NCBI GenBank assembly: GCA_945860285.1
Contig: CAMAQB010000031.1
Location: 1-35,762 of the forward strand
DNA from: Akkermansia muciniphila
GTDB lineage: Bacteria; Verrucomicrobiota; Verrucomicrobiia; Verrucomicrobiales; Akkermansiaceae
Reading direction: 5' to 3'
DNA: 35,762 nucleotides
The translations under genes and the position numbers were made by a program. The notes beneath the pieces were generated by a model. It made no database searches and was not told where the DNA came from. It was given only the letters and a program-made list of their open reading frames with translations. Positions 26,423 through 34,735 of the stretch are shown one piece after another. Positions within the stretch are counted from its first letter, which is position 1; the number at the start of each line of letters is the position of its first letter.

Positions 26423-27784
26423 TTACAATTCGTAATCCTGCCCGGGCTGCGGCACGATGGTTTTCATGCCAGGCATTTTTTCGCGCAGTTGTTCGGCAAA
26501 CCAGGCGACTGCGTTGTCGTCTCCATGGACCAGAAACGTGGTTTTCGGCTTCACCTGCATGATGTAGTCCAACAACTCTTCACGCGTGGCGTGACCCGAG
26601 AAGTCAAACTCATCCTTGTCGCAGAGCAGCGGTACCGCGGGAAGCCGGTCATCCAGCTTCACCATATCCCCTTTGACCGCCGCCTTGATCCGGGCTCCCG
26701 GCGTGGCGGAGTCGGTGTAACCAACAAAATAAATCGCGTTTTTCCGATTCTCCATGAAACCCTGTGCGGCGAACTGGTTGGAGACCGTGTTTTCCGACAT
26801 CATTCCGCTGGAGAGCGCGTAGATGCAACCGGGATGGAGGGGAATCGGGCCTTTGCGTTTTCGCGATCCCGCCTGCAACTCCATGTCCTGGAGGATTTCA
26901 AAATCGGGAAAATTCCGGCGCGATCCCTTGAGGTGACGGTCGTAGATCATCGTCATCTTGGTGCTGAGCCCGCCGATGTAGATCGGTGTCTTGCGCGGGA
27001 TGAGCTTCTTTTTCTTGAACTGGTCAAGCATGGTCAACAGCTCCTGGGTTTTGCCGATGGCGAAAACGGGAATCAACACCGAACCGCGGCGGTCAAGCAC
27101 GTCGCGGATCTGCTGCGCGAGCCGCATTTCCTCGGACTCCCGGGTGTAATCCGCCCGCCGCTGTTGCGCGCCACGGGTGGTTTCGATGATCAGCACATCG
27201 ACGGGCTCCTTGGGCATCAACGCCCCCTTGAGCAGGGTGTGGCCGCCGAAATTCAAATCGCCGGTGTAGAGGATTTTCTTTCCCTGCGTCTCCAGAGTGA
27301 CCGCCACCGAACCGAGAATGTGTCCGGCATCATGAAAGGTGGCGCGCACCGTCCCCTGTGGATCGAGGTCGAAAGGCCGCTCATAGGCCCGGTGCTCGAA
27401 GCGCGATTCCAGTTCCTCGAGTTCCTCATGGGTGAAAAAAGGATACTCCGCAATGCCCAGTTCGATGCGCTTGCTGCTCATCACGTTGACCGAATTGTGC
27501 AGCATCGCCATGCCGAGATCGGCAGTGGCGGGAGTCATGAAAATCGACGCCGCCGGATGACGGCGCATCAACATCGGCACCGTGCCGGTGTGATCCAAGT
27601 GGGCGTGCGTGAGCACCGCAGCATCCATTGTTCCCTCCTCGACAAACTCAAAATGCGGAGTCGCCTCCTCCGCTTCATGTTTCGGGTGCATCCCCGAGTC
27701 CAGCACGATCCTCGCCTTGCCGGTATCAATCAAATACGAATTGGCACCAATTCCGGCGTGCCTGCACAAACTTCTAAAAATCAT
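26423..27784 (-). CDS. Metallo-beta-lactamase / beta-CASP RNase-like protein
   Basis: The protein has 453 residues. The MBL zinc motifs are LTHAHLDHTG (His60, His62, Asp64, His65), HDAGHILGS (His155), LYTGDLNF (Asp176), and FSGHATREELL (His397). The beta-CASP part includes SVLIPVFAIGKTQELLTML and the final VHGDDNAV (His419). This is the architecture of the archaeal/bacterial CPSF-like RNA nucleases (YSH1/RNase J relatives), which act as endo- or 5'-exoribonucleases. No KH domain is present. It is cytoplasmic, so a role in RNA turnover is likely. On the minus strand a TTGACA is seen about 55 nt upstream, but a -10 is unclear. Confidence 0.85.
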   Translation of the reverse strand: MIFRSLCRHAGIGANSYLIDTGKARIVLDSGMHPKHEAEEATPHFEFVEEGTMDAAVLTHAHLDHTGTVPMLMRRHPAASIFMTPATADLGMAMLHNSVNVMSSKRIELGIAEYPFFTHEELEELESRFEHRAYERPFDLDPQGTVRATFHDAGHILGSVAVTLETQGKKILYTGDLNFGGHTLLKGALMPKEPVDVLIIETTRGAQQRRADYTRESEEMRLAQQIRDVLDRRGSVLIPVFAIGKTQELLTMLDQFKKKKLIPRKTPIYIGGLSTKMTMIYDRHLKGSRRNFPDFEILQDMELQAGSRKRKGPIPLHPGCIYALSSGMMSENTVSNQFAAQGFMENRKNAIYFVGYTDSATPGARIKAAVKGDMVKLDDRLPAVPLLCDKDEFDFSGHATREELLDYIMQVKPKTTFLVHGDDNAVAWFAEQLREKMPGMKTIVPQPGQDYEL

Positions 27785-27903
27785 TCTTTAATTCCACTCT
27801 CTGCGACAAACTGGCTGATGGCACACCACTTGTCAACCCTAGAAAAGTCACCCTGGAAAAGTTGCATGTTGCCGGCGGTTCAAAACCGGACCGATGATAA
27901 CGA

Positions 27904-27924
27904 CCGCCGGCCCGGGACCGGCGG
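27904..27924. repeat. GC-rich perfect hairpin
   Basis: CCGCCGG (27904-27910), a 7-nt loop and CCGGCGG (27918-27924). A short T-run (ATCTGTTTTCG) follows on the plus strand only, but no plus-strand gene ends here, so a terminator role is doubtful. Confidence 0.4.
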
Positions 27925-28174
27925 ATCTGTTTTCGTTGGTGAATGATCAATGATCCAATGCTGCCTCCCTGGGTGTCACCGCGCGGCAATCACCACGTCA
28001 TGACACCCTTGAGCACTTCGAGCCATCGATTCCGGCTCATGTGTTTTTCATTTTCCTTCGACGTTTTCGTGTGTTCGTTTGATCCAAACGCAAGTCTCTA
28101 ACAACGCACTCATCGCGCCCCCTGTGACCTGATTTCACGACCTCATCGTTTCATCCCGTCCTGCTTTTTCAACC

Positions 28175-28231
28175 AACTTCGCGGTTAAGGGCGGAATCAC
28201 GAAAATTCCACCGTTTTCCGCCCGCGAAGTT
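28175..28231. repeat. Long bulged inverted repeat downstream of the PVC cytochrome gene
   Basis: AACTTCGC (28175-28182) pairs with GCGAAGTT (28224-28231). After a 6-nt bulge, GGGCGGAA (28189-28196) pairs with TTCCGCCC (28216-28223). That is 16 perfect base pairs in a 57-bp unit, starting 27 bp after the stop of the minus-strand gene. It may protect or end its mRNA, though there is no U-run. Confidence 0.5.
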
Positions 28232-28257
28232 CACCTGCAGCGCAGCGCTGGAAGGCA

Positions 28258-31200
28258 CTACTTGAGCAAATCGGAAACCTGATAGAAACTCGGTTGGTCT
28301 TTGGTGGCCGCGCGGATTTTCTGCACCGCTTGTGGCGTGACAGGATCGGCCTTGTTGCCGAATGCATTGCGCGTGAAGGTGAGGACATCGGCCAACTCCT
28401 CATCGCTGAGAAACTTGAACGGCGTCATCGGCACAGCCCCGGTGTATTTCACACCCTTGACCTCGATCGGACCGACAAGTCCATGCAGGGCAATGCGGAT
28501 CAAGCGGGTTTCGTCGCCCTGTATCCACTCACTTCCGGCCAAAGGCGGGAACTGCGCTTCGGGCAGTCCGTTGCCGTCCTTCTGATGGCAGGTTCCGCAA
28601 TGACCGTCGCGCAGATACACCTGCGAACCGCGGAGGAATTGCTCTTTTGCCGCACCGGTCAAATGCGTTTCAAACACCGGCGGCGGCTCGGCCTTGATCT
28701 GCTGGCCGTTGAGGAAATCGTTCGCGGTTTTGTAAACCGGCGAGATCCATTTGTCCATTGGGTCGCCATTGCTTCCCTTGTATGCCGCGGCGGCTTCCAA
28801 CACACTGCGCCCGGCGGCATTTTCCAGCCACGAGGCGGCGACGATGGCTTCCAGCCTCACCCGACCATTTTCATCGGCAGCGGCGGTTTTCAGCAGTTCG
28901 GTTTGATTGGCGATCAAATGGCCGTTGTAACGCAGGGCTCTAACAGCTGCGGCGCGGGCATGAGGGTCTTTAGCCTGGAGCAGAGTGCGCACCAGCGGCT
29001 CGCTCAGTTGATTGTTTCCCCACAGAACCCACAGGGCTTCGACCAAGTTATGCTCGTAGTTCACGGCGGATTTGTCCATTCCCTGGACCCACTTTTTCAC
29101 GCCGGCCACAACTTCGGCATCGTTTCTGCCACGCAGTTCACGGCGGGTGCGATAGCGGGTGCGATACTCGGGGAGTTCCAGATTTTTGCACAACTCGTCA
29201 ATGGAGGCACCGGCGACCCTGGCAGGTTTGACCAGCGGACGGGACGGATAGGTGATGCGGAAAACGCGACCGTGGGTGTGATCGCGGTTCGGATCGCGGG
29301 CGCTGTGCTGCATGTGGCCGATCAGGGCATTGTGCCAATCCACGAGATACAGCGAACCATCGGGCGCGAATTCCATGTCGACAGGTCGGAAATGCGGATC
29401 GGAGCCCTTCACCAAATCCTGACGAAAGGTGCTGACGTAACCGGTGCCGTCATCCTTCATCGTATGTTGCTTGGTTCCTTGAAAACCGATGGTGTTGTTG
29501 ATCAACAGATCGCCCTGCACTTCATCCGGGAAATGACGGCTGGAGATGAATTCCAGACCCGCCGTGGGACGCACTTGCACCGACAACAGATTCGGTGGCG
29601 TTGGATTGAAGCTGCCCAGTGGCACCTGCACCGACCCCTGAAGCATCCATCGTACGGGTGGATCCGAGGTGTCCGAAAAGAAATCCTGACCCCAGTGATC
29701 GAAGGCGATGCCCCAGGGATTGGGAATGGAAAGTCGCACGGTCCTCTCCAGGTGACGACGTTCCGGATTGTATCGAAAGAAACCTCCGTTGGAACTGCGG
29801 ACCGGGCCATAGGCGGTCTCCACGTGACTGCGCAAAAACGTGCCCTCGCCCATCAAGATTGCCCCGGAAGGATCGGCACAGAATGCAGAGATCGCATGAT
29901 GGGTGTCATGGTCGTCAAAACCACTCATCACGATGTCGCGCGCATCCGCTTTGTCGTCACCATTGGTATCCTGCAAAAAGATCAAAGAGGTCCCCTGCGC
30001 CACATAGACGCCGTCGTGCGAAAACTCGAAGCCCATCGGCAGGTGCAACTTGTCTGCAAAGATGGTTTGCTTGTCCGCGCGACCGTCATTATTGGTGTCT
30101 TCCAAAATGAGCAGCTTGTCGTTCGGCATCGGGTCACCGGGCCGGTAATGCGGATAGACCGGCATCGTCGCCACCCACAACCGGCCTTTGTTGTCGAACG
30201 ACAACTGCACGGGATTCGCGAGATCGGGGAACTTGCTCTCGTCGGCAAACACTTCGATTTTATACCCTTCGGGCACTGCCAGGGTTTTCAACGACTCTTC
30301 GCTGGAAAGGTACTTGATGTTCTTGTTCGCTTCGCCGATGGACGGCAGTGCCTCCGTCTTGGCATCGGCGGCCGCGACATCGAACCTCCCGCCTGCCGCA
30401 ATCGCCCAGATCGCCTGCTCGCGGTTGTTCACCATCTGCTCGAGCTTGCGTAACTCCGCTGGGTAGTTTTGCGAACCGAACGGATCGCGCCGCCGACCAT
30501 AAACGTGCACGCCATTGGGAATTTTGTAATAACTCACCCACATCCACGCGAAGTCATCGACCGCCTTTTTGAGGTCGGCCTCGCTCGCCTTCGACACGGG
30601 CTTGCGTTTGCCGAAAAGTTGATCAATCAGCACCGGTGCCAGCTTCGCATAACCTTCGTCGGTCAACAATGCACCGTCGCGGGTCAGCGGTTTGCTGCCC
30701 TTGGCGAACCAGGCACTGGTGGGCGCGAAAAGGTTCACGAAAGTCAACTGGTGCGCAGCGGCCACATCTTCGATCGCCTTCGAATACAAAGCCAGATTCG
30801 CATTCTGCGTGTAGCCGTTGGGAGTGCCGTAGAGCGCCGACACATCCTGAAACGCAGTGGGCGATACCAGCGCCAGCTTGGGAGCACTCTTGTCATTGTA
30901 TTTCTGATTCAACGTGTGCGCGATGAATGCCTCAAGTTCTGCTTTGAAGTTGGGCAATCCGAGCGGGCCTTCGAACGATTCATTGAATCCGAAAAAAGCG
31001 ACAATGATGTCCGGCTTTATTTGTTTCAACCAGGCATCGGGCTCGGGGTAGCTGCCGTCGCCGGAGTTGCCGCCCCAATTGTCATTGGCCTCCACCAAGG
31101 TGCGGAATTTTTCCCCACCGGGAAAGGCCCACGGGTTCTTGCGTCCGGCGTTGGGGCGAAAGGCGGGGGTGTCGCCTTCATCACACAGGTTGCGAATCAC

Positions 31201-31410
31201 CAGATGATGCCCGGGATAGCGACGGTGCATCTCGGTCTCGAAATGCCCGAAGCGCAGCATGCGCGATCCCAGCCCGTTGCCCAACAGCACGACGCGGGCG
31301 TCCTTTTGCAATTCCAGTTCCGCCGAATGCGCCATCGGCAGCAGCAGTGGGATCACAGCCATCAGCAGCGAGACACCTCGCGCTCTCGTTTTTATCGACT
31401 TCGGATTCAT
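28258..31410 (-). CDS. Secreted PVC-type heme-binding protein: SGNH-like + beta-propeller dehydrogenase-like + HEAT-like + cytochrome c
   Basis: The protein has 1050 residues. A signal peptide is at about 1-29 (VIPLLLPMAHSAE). An SGNH/GDSL-like domain (about 35-280) has VVLLGNGLGSRM and FFGFNESFEG, but the GDS serine box reads GNGLGS and the usual D..H near LLTDEGYAKL lacks the histidine, so hydrolase activity is doubtful. Next is a propeller of the 'membrane-bound dehydrogenase' type (about 390-760: VPEGYKIEVFAD, NDGRADKQTIFADKL, DTNGDDKADARD, GSLYLVDWHNALIGH). HEAT-like helices (about 790-890) follow, then a c-type cytochrome with CGTCH (938-942) and a possible axial Met in GAVPMTPF. Such fusions are characteristic of Planctomycetes and Verrucomicrobia; electron donor and substrate are unknown. 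Upstream starts to 31581 lack a signal peptide. Confidence 0.88.
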   Translation of the reverse strand: MNPKSIKTRARGVSLLMAVIPLLLPMAHSAELELQKDARVVLLGNGLGSRMLRFGHFETEMHRRYPGHHLVIRNLCDEGDTPAFRPNAGRKNPWAFPGGEKFRTLVEANDNWGGNSGDGSYPEPDAWLKQIKPDIIVAFFGFNESFEGPLGLPNFKAELEAFIAHTLNQKYNDKSAPKLALVSPTAFQDVSALYGTPNGYTQNANLALYSKAIEDVAAAHQLTFVNLFAPTSAWFAKGSKPLTRDGALLTDEGYAKLAPVLIDQLFGKRKPVSKASEADLKKAVDDFAWMWVSYYKIPNGVHVYGRRRDPFGSQNYPAELRKLEQMVNNREQAIWAIAAGGRFDVAAADAKTEALPSIGEANKNIKYLSSEESLKTLAVPEGYKIEVFADESKFPDLANPVQLSFDNKGRLWVATMPVYPHYRPGDPMPNDKLLILEDTNNDGRADKQTIFADKLHLPMGFEFSHDGVYVAQGTSLIFLQDTNGDDKADARDIVMSGFDDHDTHHAISAFCADPSGAILMGEGTFLRSHVETAYGPVRSSNGGFFRYNPERRHLERTVRLSIPNPWGIAFDHWGQDFFSDTSDPPVRWMLQGSVQVPLGSFNPTPPNLLSVQVRPTAGLEFISSRHFPDEVQGDLLINNTIGFQGTKQHTMKDDGTGYVSTFRQDLVKGSDPHFRPVDMEFAPDGSLYLVDWHNALIGHMQHSARDPNRDHTHGRVFRITYPSRPLVKPARVAGASIDELCKNLELPEYRTRYRTRRELRGRNDAEVVAGVKKWVQGMDKSAVNYEHNLVEALWVLWGNNQLSEPLVRTLLQAKDPHARAAAVRALRYNGHLIANQTELLKTAAADENGRVRLEAIVAASWLENAAGRSVLEAAAAYKGSNGDPMDKWISPVYKTANDFLNGQQIKAEPPPVFETHLTGAAKEQFLRGSQVYLRDGHCGTCHQKDGNGLPEAQFPPLAGSEWIQGDETRLIRIALHGLVGPIEVKGVKYTGAVPMTPFKFLSDEELADVLTFTRNAFGNKADPVTPQAVQKIRAATKDQPSFYQVSDLLK

Positions 31411-31846
31411 TTGATTTTGAGAATTTCTTTCCATTTCATGCAACAGCAACATCCCCTCACAAGAACGCGCCCGCCATTCGCGAATGATTACCGCGCACGG
31501 AACCGAATTCTTGCGGGTTTTGCGCATGCGGTCAACAACCGTGTCGCGCCATTCCATGCGGATTTTCCCGCACCTGAGCAACGGCTGAATCGGGAAAACT
31601 ACGCAAACCTTTTTAAAACAGAGGATTCAGACAATCGTGCGGGATGCAGGGGTCGACCCGTAGCAGTCAGACGAACAGGCGGCATCATTGCTAAGGACGT
31701 TCTCGACGGGCAGTCTCATAACTCCCAAAAGTACAGCACACATCCCTCGGCAAGTTTTGGTCACTTTGTCGGGCGATTTTTCGTGTCTAGCTTACAGACG
31801 AAGCTACGTCTCGCCCTCAAACGTTTTCATCCATGTCTTCAGTTCG
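31411..31846. other. Intergenic region containing a degenerate tRNA 3'-end copy
   Basis: 436 bp between two minus-strand genes. The recognisable item is the 23-bp tRNA-Val-like segment at 31637-31659. I see no clear promoter for the cytochrome gene and no other gene. Confidence 0.4.
31637..31659 (-). repeat. Degenerate copy of the tRNA-Val 3' end (possible attachment site remnant)
   Basis: Aligned with 33170-33192 (T-arm, acceptor strand and first bases of ACCA of the tRNA), 20 of 23 positions are identical, in the same orientation. The copy lies 1.5 kb beyond the 3' end of the intact tRNA, the position expected of a distal att site after integration into a tRNA gene. Confidence 0.4.
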
Positions 31847-32977
31847 TCAGATGCGATCACCCTTGGCCCCATTGCACCGGCGACAAAGGAGTTGAATGTT
31901 GTTTATCGTATTTGATCCTCCCTTCGCCACTGGGATTATATGATCGAACTCAATATAGTCACCGCTTCCGCACTCTACGCACTGTCCGCCATCCCGAATC
32001 CATACGGCGTTCCTTGTCTCCTTACTGACAAGGCGACGATCCTGCCGGGTGTCGCCATCCATAGTGATGTTTGCCGTTCTATTTCCCGCCCGCATCAAGC
32101 AGAGAATTAACTCTGCACAGACGCCGGGTTCTGAGATGCAGAAAACCCGGATGCCTCTCTTTGAGGATGTGAGATTCAAAAATGCCCCGCGATGGTTTGC
32201 CATACGGATGCTTTTCATAGGGAGGGAAACAGATGCTTTAGGCGCTACAAATTCTACTCTGGTGGATGTTACCCACAGATCACCTGATGAAACAATTTTC
32301 GAATCCTTGATGAAATCTGCCTGAGATCGCAAATAGACAGCTTCTCCGCTGACTAGCCATGCGGGAGCTAGTTGGAGGGATTTGGGAAGAATGTTCGCTC
32401 TTAGCGCGGAAATTTTTCTAACTCTTTGAATGACAGAATCCACTTCCTGTAACATTTCCTGTAGCCCAAAAAGCTGAATATGATAATGGATTTGGGTTTC
32501 TTCTTGTGCGGTCAACTCTGAATCGGAGATCGCATCCGCAAGAAGGTGGCGTATGAACTTCGTTGCGATTGGCTGACACTCGGAAACTACGTTTTGCCAT
32601 TTCTCTCCGGCCTCCTCCACCATCTGTCGCAAGACCTGTAGTTCGGAGTCATTCAATTCTCCATCCTCCAGCATAGCAGCGAGGGTAGTTGAAAATCGGC
32701 TTTTCAGTGTTGCCTTCTTATAGCTCGTTGCGGCGAATCCAGCGAGACCAGCACCAGCCTTTGCCAGCATTCCAGCAGTCTTTCCAGCCAACTCTCTTAC
32801 TTTTGCCGCTCCGTGCAGCGGCGATAATAAGTCACTGACTGTAACCCACTTTGGCAATCCCTCATGCCATGCGTGCCAATCCAAGGAAACAGTTCCCGCC
32901 TTTACTGCGGCAGATATCTCATCAAGGGATTCAGCGCTAAAGCGGAGTCCTGTGGGGGATTGAATGCTGTATTCCAT
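31847..32977 (-). CDS. HNH endonuclease-domain protein with GYF2-like, TerB-like and PH-like regions
   Basis: The protein has 376 residues. Residues 1-52 (MEYSIQSPTGLRFSAESLDE, then HEGLPKWVTVSDLL) resemble a GYF_2 domain. A Gly/Ala-rich, possibly membrane-touching segment is at 62-86. Residues 95-185 have two acidic helical units (AMLEDGELNDSELQVLRQMV and DAISDSELTAQEETQI) like TerB. Residues 205-260 (WLVSGEAVYLRSQADFI, DLWVTSTRVEFVAP) look like a bacterial PH/GRAM-type domain. The end is an HNH nuclease: CVECGSGD (Cys333, Cys336), FDHIIPVAKGG (Asp345, His346), then NNIQLLCRRCNGAKGDR. GC content is visibly lower than in neighbours (about 45 versus 57 percent in sampled lines), suggesting transfer. 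It may be a defence or island nuclease; the role is not known. Confidence 0.75.
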   Translation of the reverse strand: MEYSIQSPTGLRFSAESLDEISAAVKAGTVSLDWHAWHEGLPKWVTVSDLLSPLHGAAKVRELAGKTAGMLAKAGAGLAGFAATSYKKATLKSRFSTTLAAMLEDGELNDSELQVLRQMVEEAGEKWQNVVSECQPIATKFIRHLLADAISDSELTAQEETQIHYHIQLFGLQEMLQEVDSVIQRVRKISALRANILPKSLQLAPAWLVSGEAVYLRSQADFIKDSKIVSSGDLWVTSTRVEFVAPKASVSLPMKSIRMANHRGAFLNLTSSKRGIRVFCISEPGVCAELILCLMRAGNRTANITMDGDTRQDRRLVSKETRNAVWIRDGGQCVECGSGDYIEFDHIIPVAKGGSNTINNIQLLCRRCNGAKGDRI

Positions 32978-33167
32978 AACTAACTACTAGGAATTTGCTT
33001 TTGCATTATTGCGGGTGAACTAGTGGCAGTATCGCGGAAAGTGTTCCCCGGCATCGGCAGAACGCTGAAAAGAGGATTTTTTAGTAATGCAGACTTTATT
33101 GCACAGTTGCACTTTTGAAATGTCATGTAAAACCGTGAAACTCTTATGGAATAAAGGATTCCGGCGA

Positions 33168-33242
33168 TGGTGCGCGATGCAGGGTTCGAACCTGCGACCC
33201 CATCCGTGTGAAGGATGTGCTCTACCACTGAGCTAATCGCGC
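33168..33242 (-). tRNA. tRNA-Val (anticodon CAC), CCA encoded
   Basis: On the minus strand the acceptor GCGCGAT pairs perfectly with ATCGCGC. The D arm is GCTC..GAGC, the anticodon stem CATCC/GGATG encloses loop TTCACAC, the variable region is GGGTC, and the T arm GCAGG-TTCGAAC-CCTGC is perfect. With U33 followed by CAC, it reads GTG valine codons. Discriminator A and CCA are encoded. It reads toward the HNH gene. Confidence 0.95.
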
Positions 33243-33316
33243 TTTCCTCGCGGGCGGGGAGTTAAACAAATCGCCCGGCCGATTGACAAGCAAAACCTTG
33301 CCGGGGCGCAAAATAA

Positions 33317-34111
33317 TCAGACCCGTCGCGGCCGGTTGGCCATGATCAAGCGAATCAATGCCAGCGGAACGAGCGATATGCCCGCCGCTACCAAGGCGAC
33401 TTTCAAGCCAGGAAAGATGCGTGCACGGTCCAGATCCATGGCGCGGATCGACTCGGCGACACATTGTTCCTTGGGGATGCAAAACCACTCGCGCACGCCC
33501 TTGATTTGCTCGCCCTCGGTGCGCGCCGCTGCTTTGCCAAAGCCGGTGTGCACCGGTCCGGGGCAAACGGAAAGCACGGCAATATTCTGCTCGCGAAGTT
33601 CGATGCGCAGGGCCTCGGAGAAACTGGAAACGTAGGCCTTGGTAGCTGCATAAATCGCCAGGTCGGGCATCGGCACGAGGCTGGCGATAGAACTGACATT
33701 CACAACGACACCGCTCGATCGTTCGATCATTTTCGGCAGGAACAGATGAATCAAATGGGTGAGCCCTTCCATGTTCAACCGCAACATGTTTTCCACCCGC
33801 GTCCATTCGGCATCGGCAAAGGTACCGTAGTCCCCCACCCCGGCGTTGTTGATCAGGCAATCGGGCACCAGTGATTTTTCCTCCAGTGCCGCAGCGAGTT
33901 GCAGGCGTTGCCCGACATCGGCGAGGTCCGCTTGAAAGCAATGAACCTCAATGCCGTTTCGACGGATCAATTCAGCAGCAAGCACCGACAGCAGATCGCC
34001 GCGCCGCGCCACGAGAACCATCGTCCGACAACGGTGCGCCAGTTGACGGGCAAACTCCTCGCCCAACCCGGATGAGGCTCCGGTGACCAGCAGGCAATCA
34101 AATTTTTTCAC
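33317..34111 (-). CDS. Short-chain dehydrogenase/reductase (SDR)
   Basis: The protein has 264 residues of classical SDR type. The cofactor motif is TGASSGLG (10-17), NNAG is at 88-91, and the catalytic Ser (VNVSS, about 140) is followed by YAATK (Tyr154, Lys158). After the active site comes CPGPVHTGF. VARR after the second strand suggests NADPH preference. The C-terminus has a hydrophobic stretch (VALVAAGISLVPLALIRLIM) that may anchor it to the membrane, as in DltE/YqjQ-like members. The start codon is GTG at 34111. It lies 54 bp after the DUF6941-like gene on the same strand, so the two may be cotranscribed. The substrate cannot be deduced. Confidence 0.9.
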   Translation of the reverse strand: MKKFDCLLVTGASSGLGEEFARQLAHRCRTMVLVARRGDLLSVLAAELIRRNGIEVHCFQADLADVGQRLQLAAALEEKSLVPDCLINNAGVGDYGTFADAEWTRVENMLRLNMEGLTHLIHLFLPKMIERSSGVVVNVSSIASLVPMPDLAIYAATKAYVSSFSEALRIELREQNIAVLSVCPGPVHTGFGKAAARTEGEQIKGVREWFCIPKEQCVAESIRAMDLDRARIFPGLKVALVAAGISLVPLALIRLIMANRPRRV

Positions 34112-34165
34112 AGCGTGGAAGGATGGCGCGTTGGAAAACAGCCTGCCGCACAGGCAGTGGCCCGA

Positions 34166-34585
34166 TCAAATCGGTTGACCTTCGGCATTGACCTGCAGAA
34201 TGCGCAACGGGATGCGCTGCATGACTTCGCCGTCGCAACCGATGTCCACCGAATAGATGCCGGCGTGCTGGAATCGCAGGCCTTGCAGGTTGAGAATCAG
34301 GTTGCGGGTCAAAAAGGGCACGTTCGCCGGCAGAGCGACATCGAATTCAGGCTCGATCGGCATGTTGCTGGGGTCGAGCGGGTTGCCATCCTCGTCGATG
34401 ATGTTGATGGAAAGTTTGTGACGTCCGCTGTCATCGGGGGTGAAGCAGAAGCGCAGGGCGAGGGCGCAATGTGGATGAACGACCGGCAGGGCACGAGCGG
34501 CAAGCGTATCGAAAACTCCGGTGACCACGAGTTTGCCCTGGTAGTCGGCTGCGAAATCACAGAGTGAAGCAATTTGTATGTCCAT
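34166..34585 (-). CDS. Conserved hypothetical protein (DUF6941-like)
   Basis: The protein has 139 residues: MDIQIASLCDFAADYQGKLV, then VTGVFDTLAARALPVVHPHC. These are followed by beta strands (ALRFCFTPDDSGRHKLSINI, then LTRNLILNLQGLRFQHAGIY, ending with SVDIGCDGEVMQRIPLRIL). The layout matches, as far as I recall, the family now called DUF6941, an all-beta protein beginning with IASLCD.A.D..GKL.I.G.FD. Function is unknown. There is no signal peptide or membrane segment. It lies between the SDR gene and another hypothetical gene, all on the minus strand. Confidence 0.65.
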   Translation of the reverse strand: MDIQIASLCDFAADYQGKLVVTGVFDTLAARALPVVHPHCALALRFCFTPDDSGRHKLSINIIDEDGNPLDPSNMPIEPEFDVALPANVPFLTRNLILNLQGLRFQHAGIYSVDIGCDGEVMQRIPLRILQVNAEGQPI

Positions 34586-34735
34586 ATAATAGTGTGAGCT
34601 AGGTTTCGAGCACGCCTGAATCCAGCATGCGGCACGCCGTTTTAGCCCATTTCGTCGGAGCGTCCAGCACGGAATGAGAAATTTTTACGCGAAGGGAGAT
34701 CGTGCGCTTGCAGATGAAGAAACGCCAACGCTTGT

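Larger units (their letters stand above)
27785..28257. other. Intergenic region with two inverted repeats
   Basis: 473 bp between two minus-strand genes, without a credible gene. It contains the hairpin at 27904-27924 and the long bulged inverted repeat at 28175-28231, described separately. Between them (about 27930-28170) I see nothing recognisable. Confidence 0.45.

Noticed and set aside
27904-27924. Hairpin as terminator of the cytochrome gene
   Set aside because: The T-run lies on the plus-strand side while the flanking genes are on the minus strand.
28294-30453. 719-aa plus-strand frame
   Set aside because: It is antisense to the PVC cytochrome fusion, a GC-rich shadow frame without family features.
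32980-33228. 82-aa minus-strand frame starting in the tRNA
   Set aside because: Its first residues (HTDGVAGSNPASRT) are the usual mistranslation of a tRNA gene.
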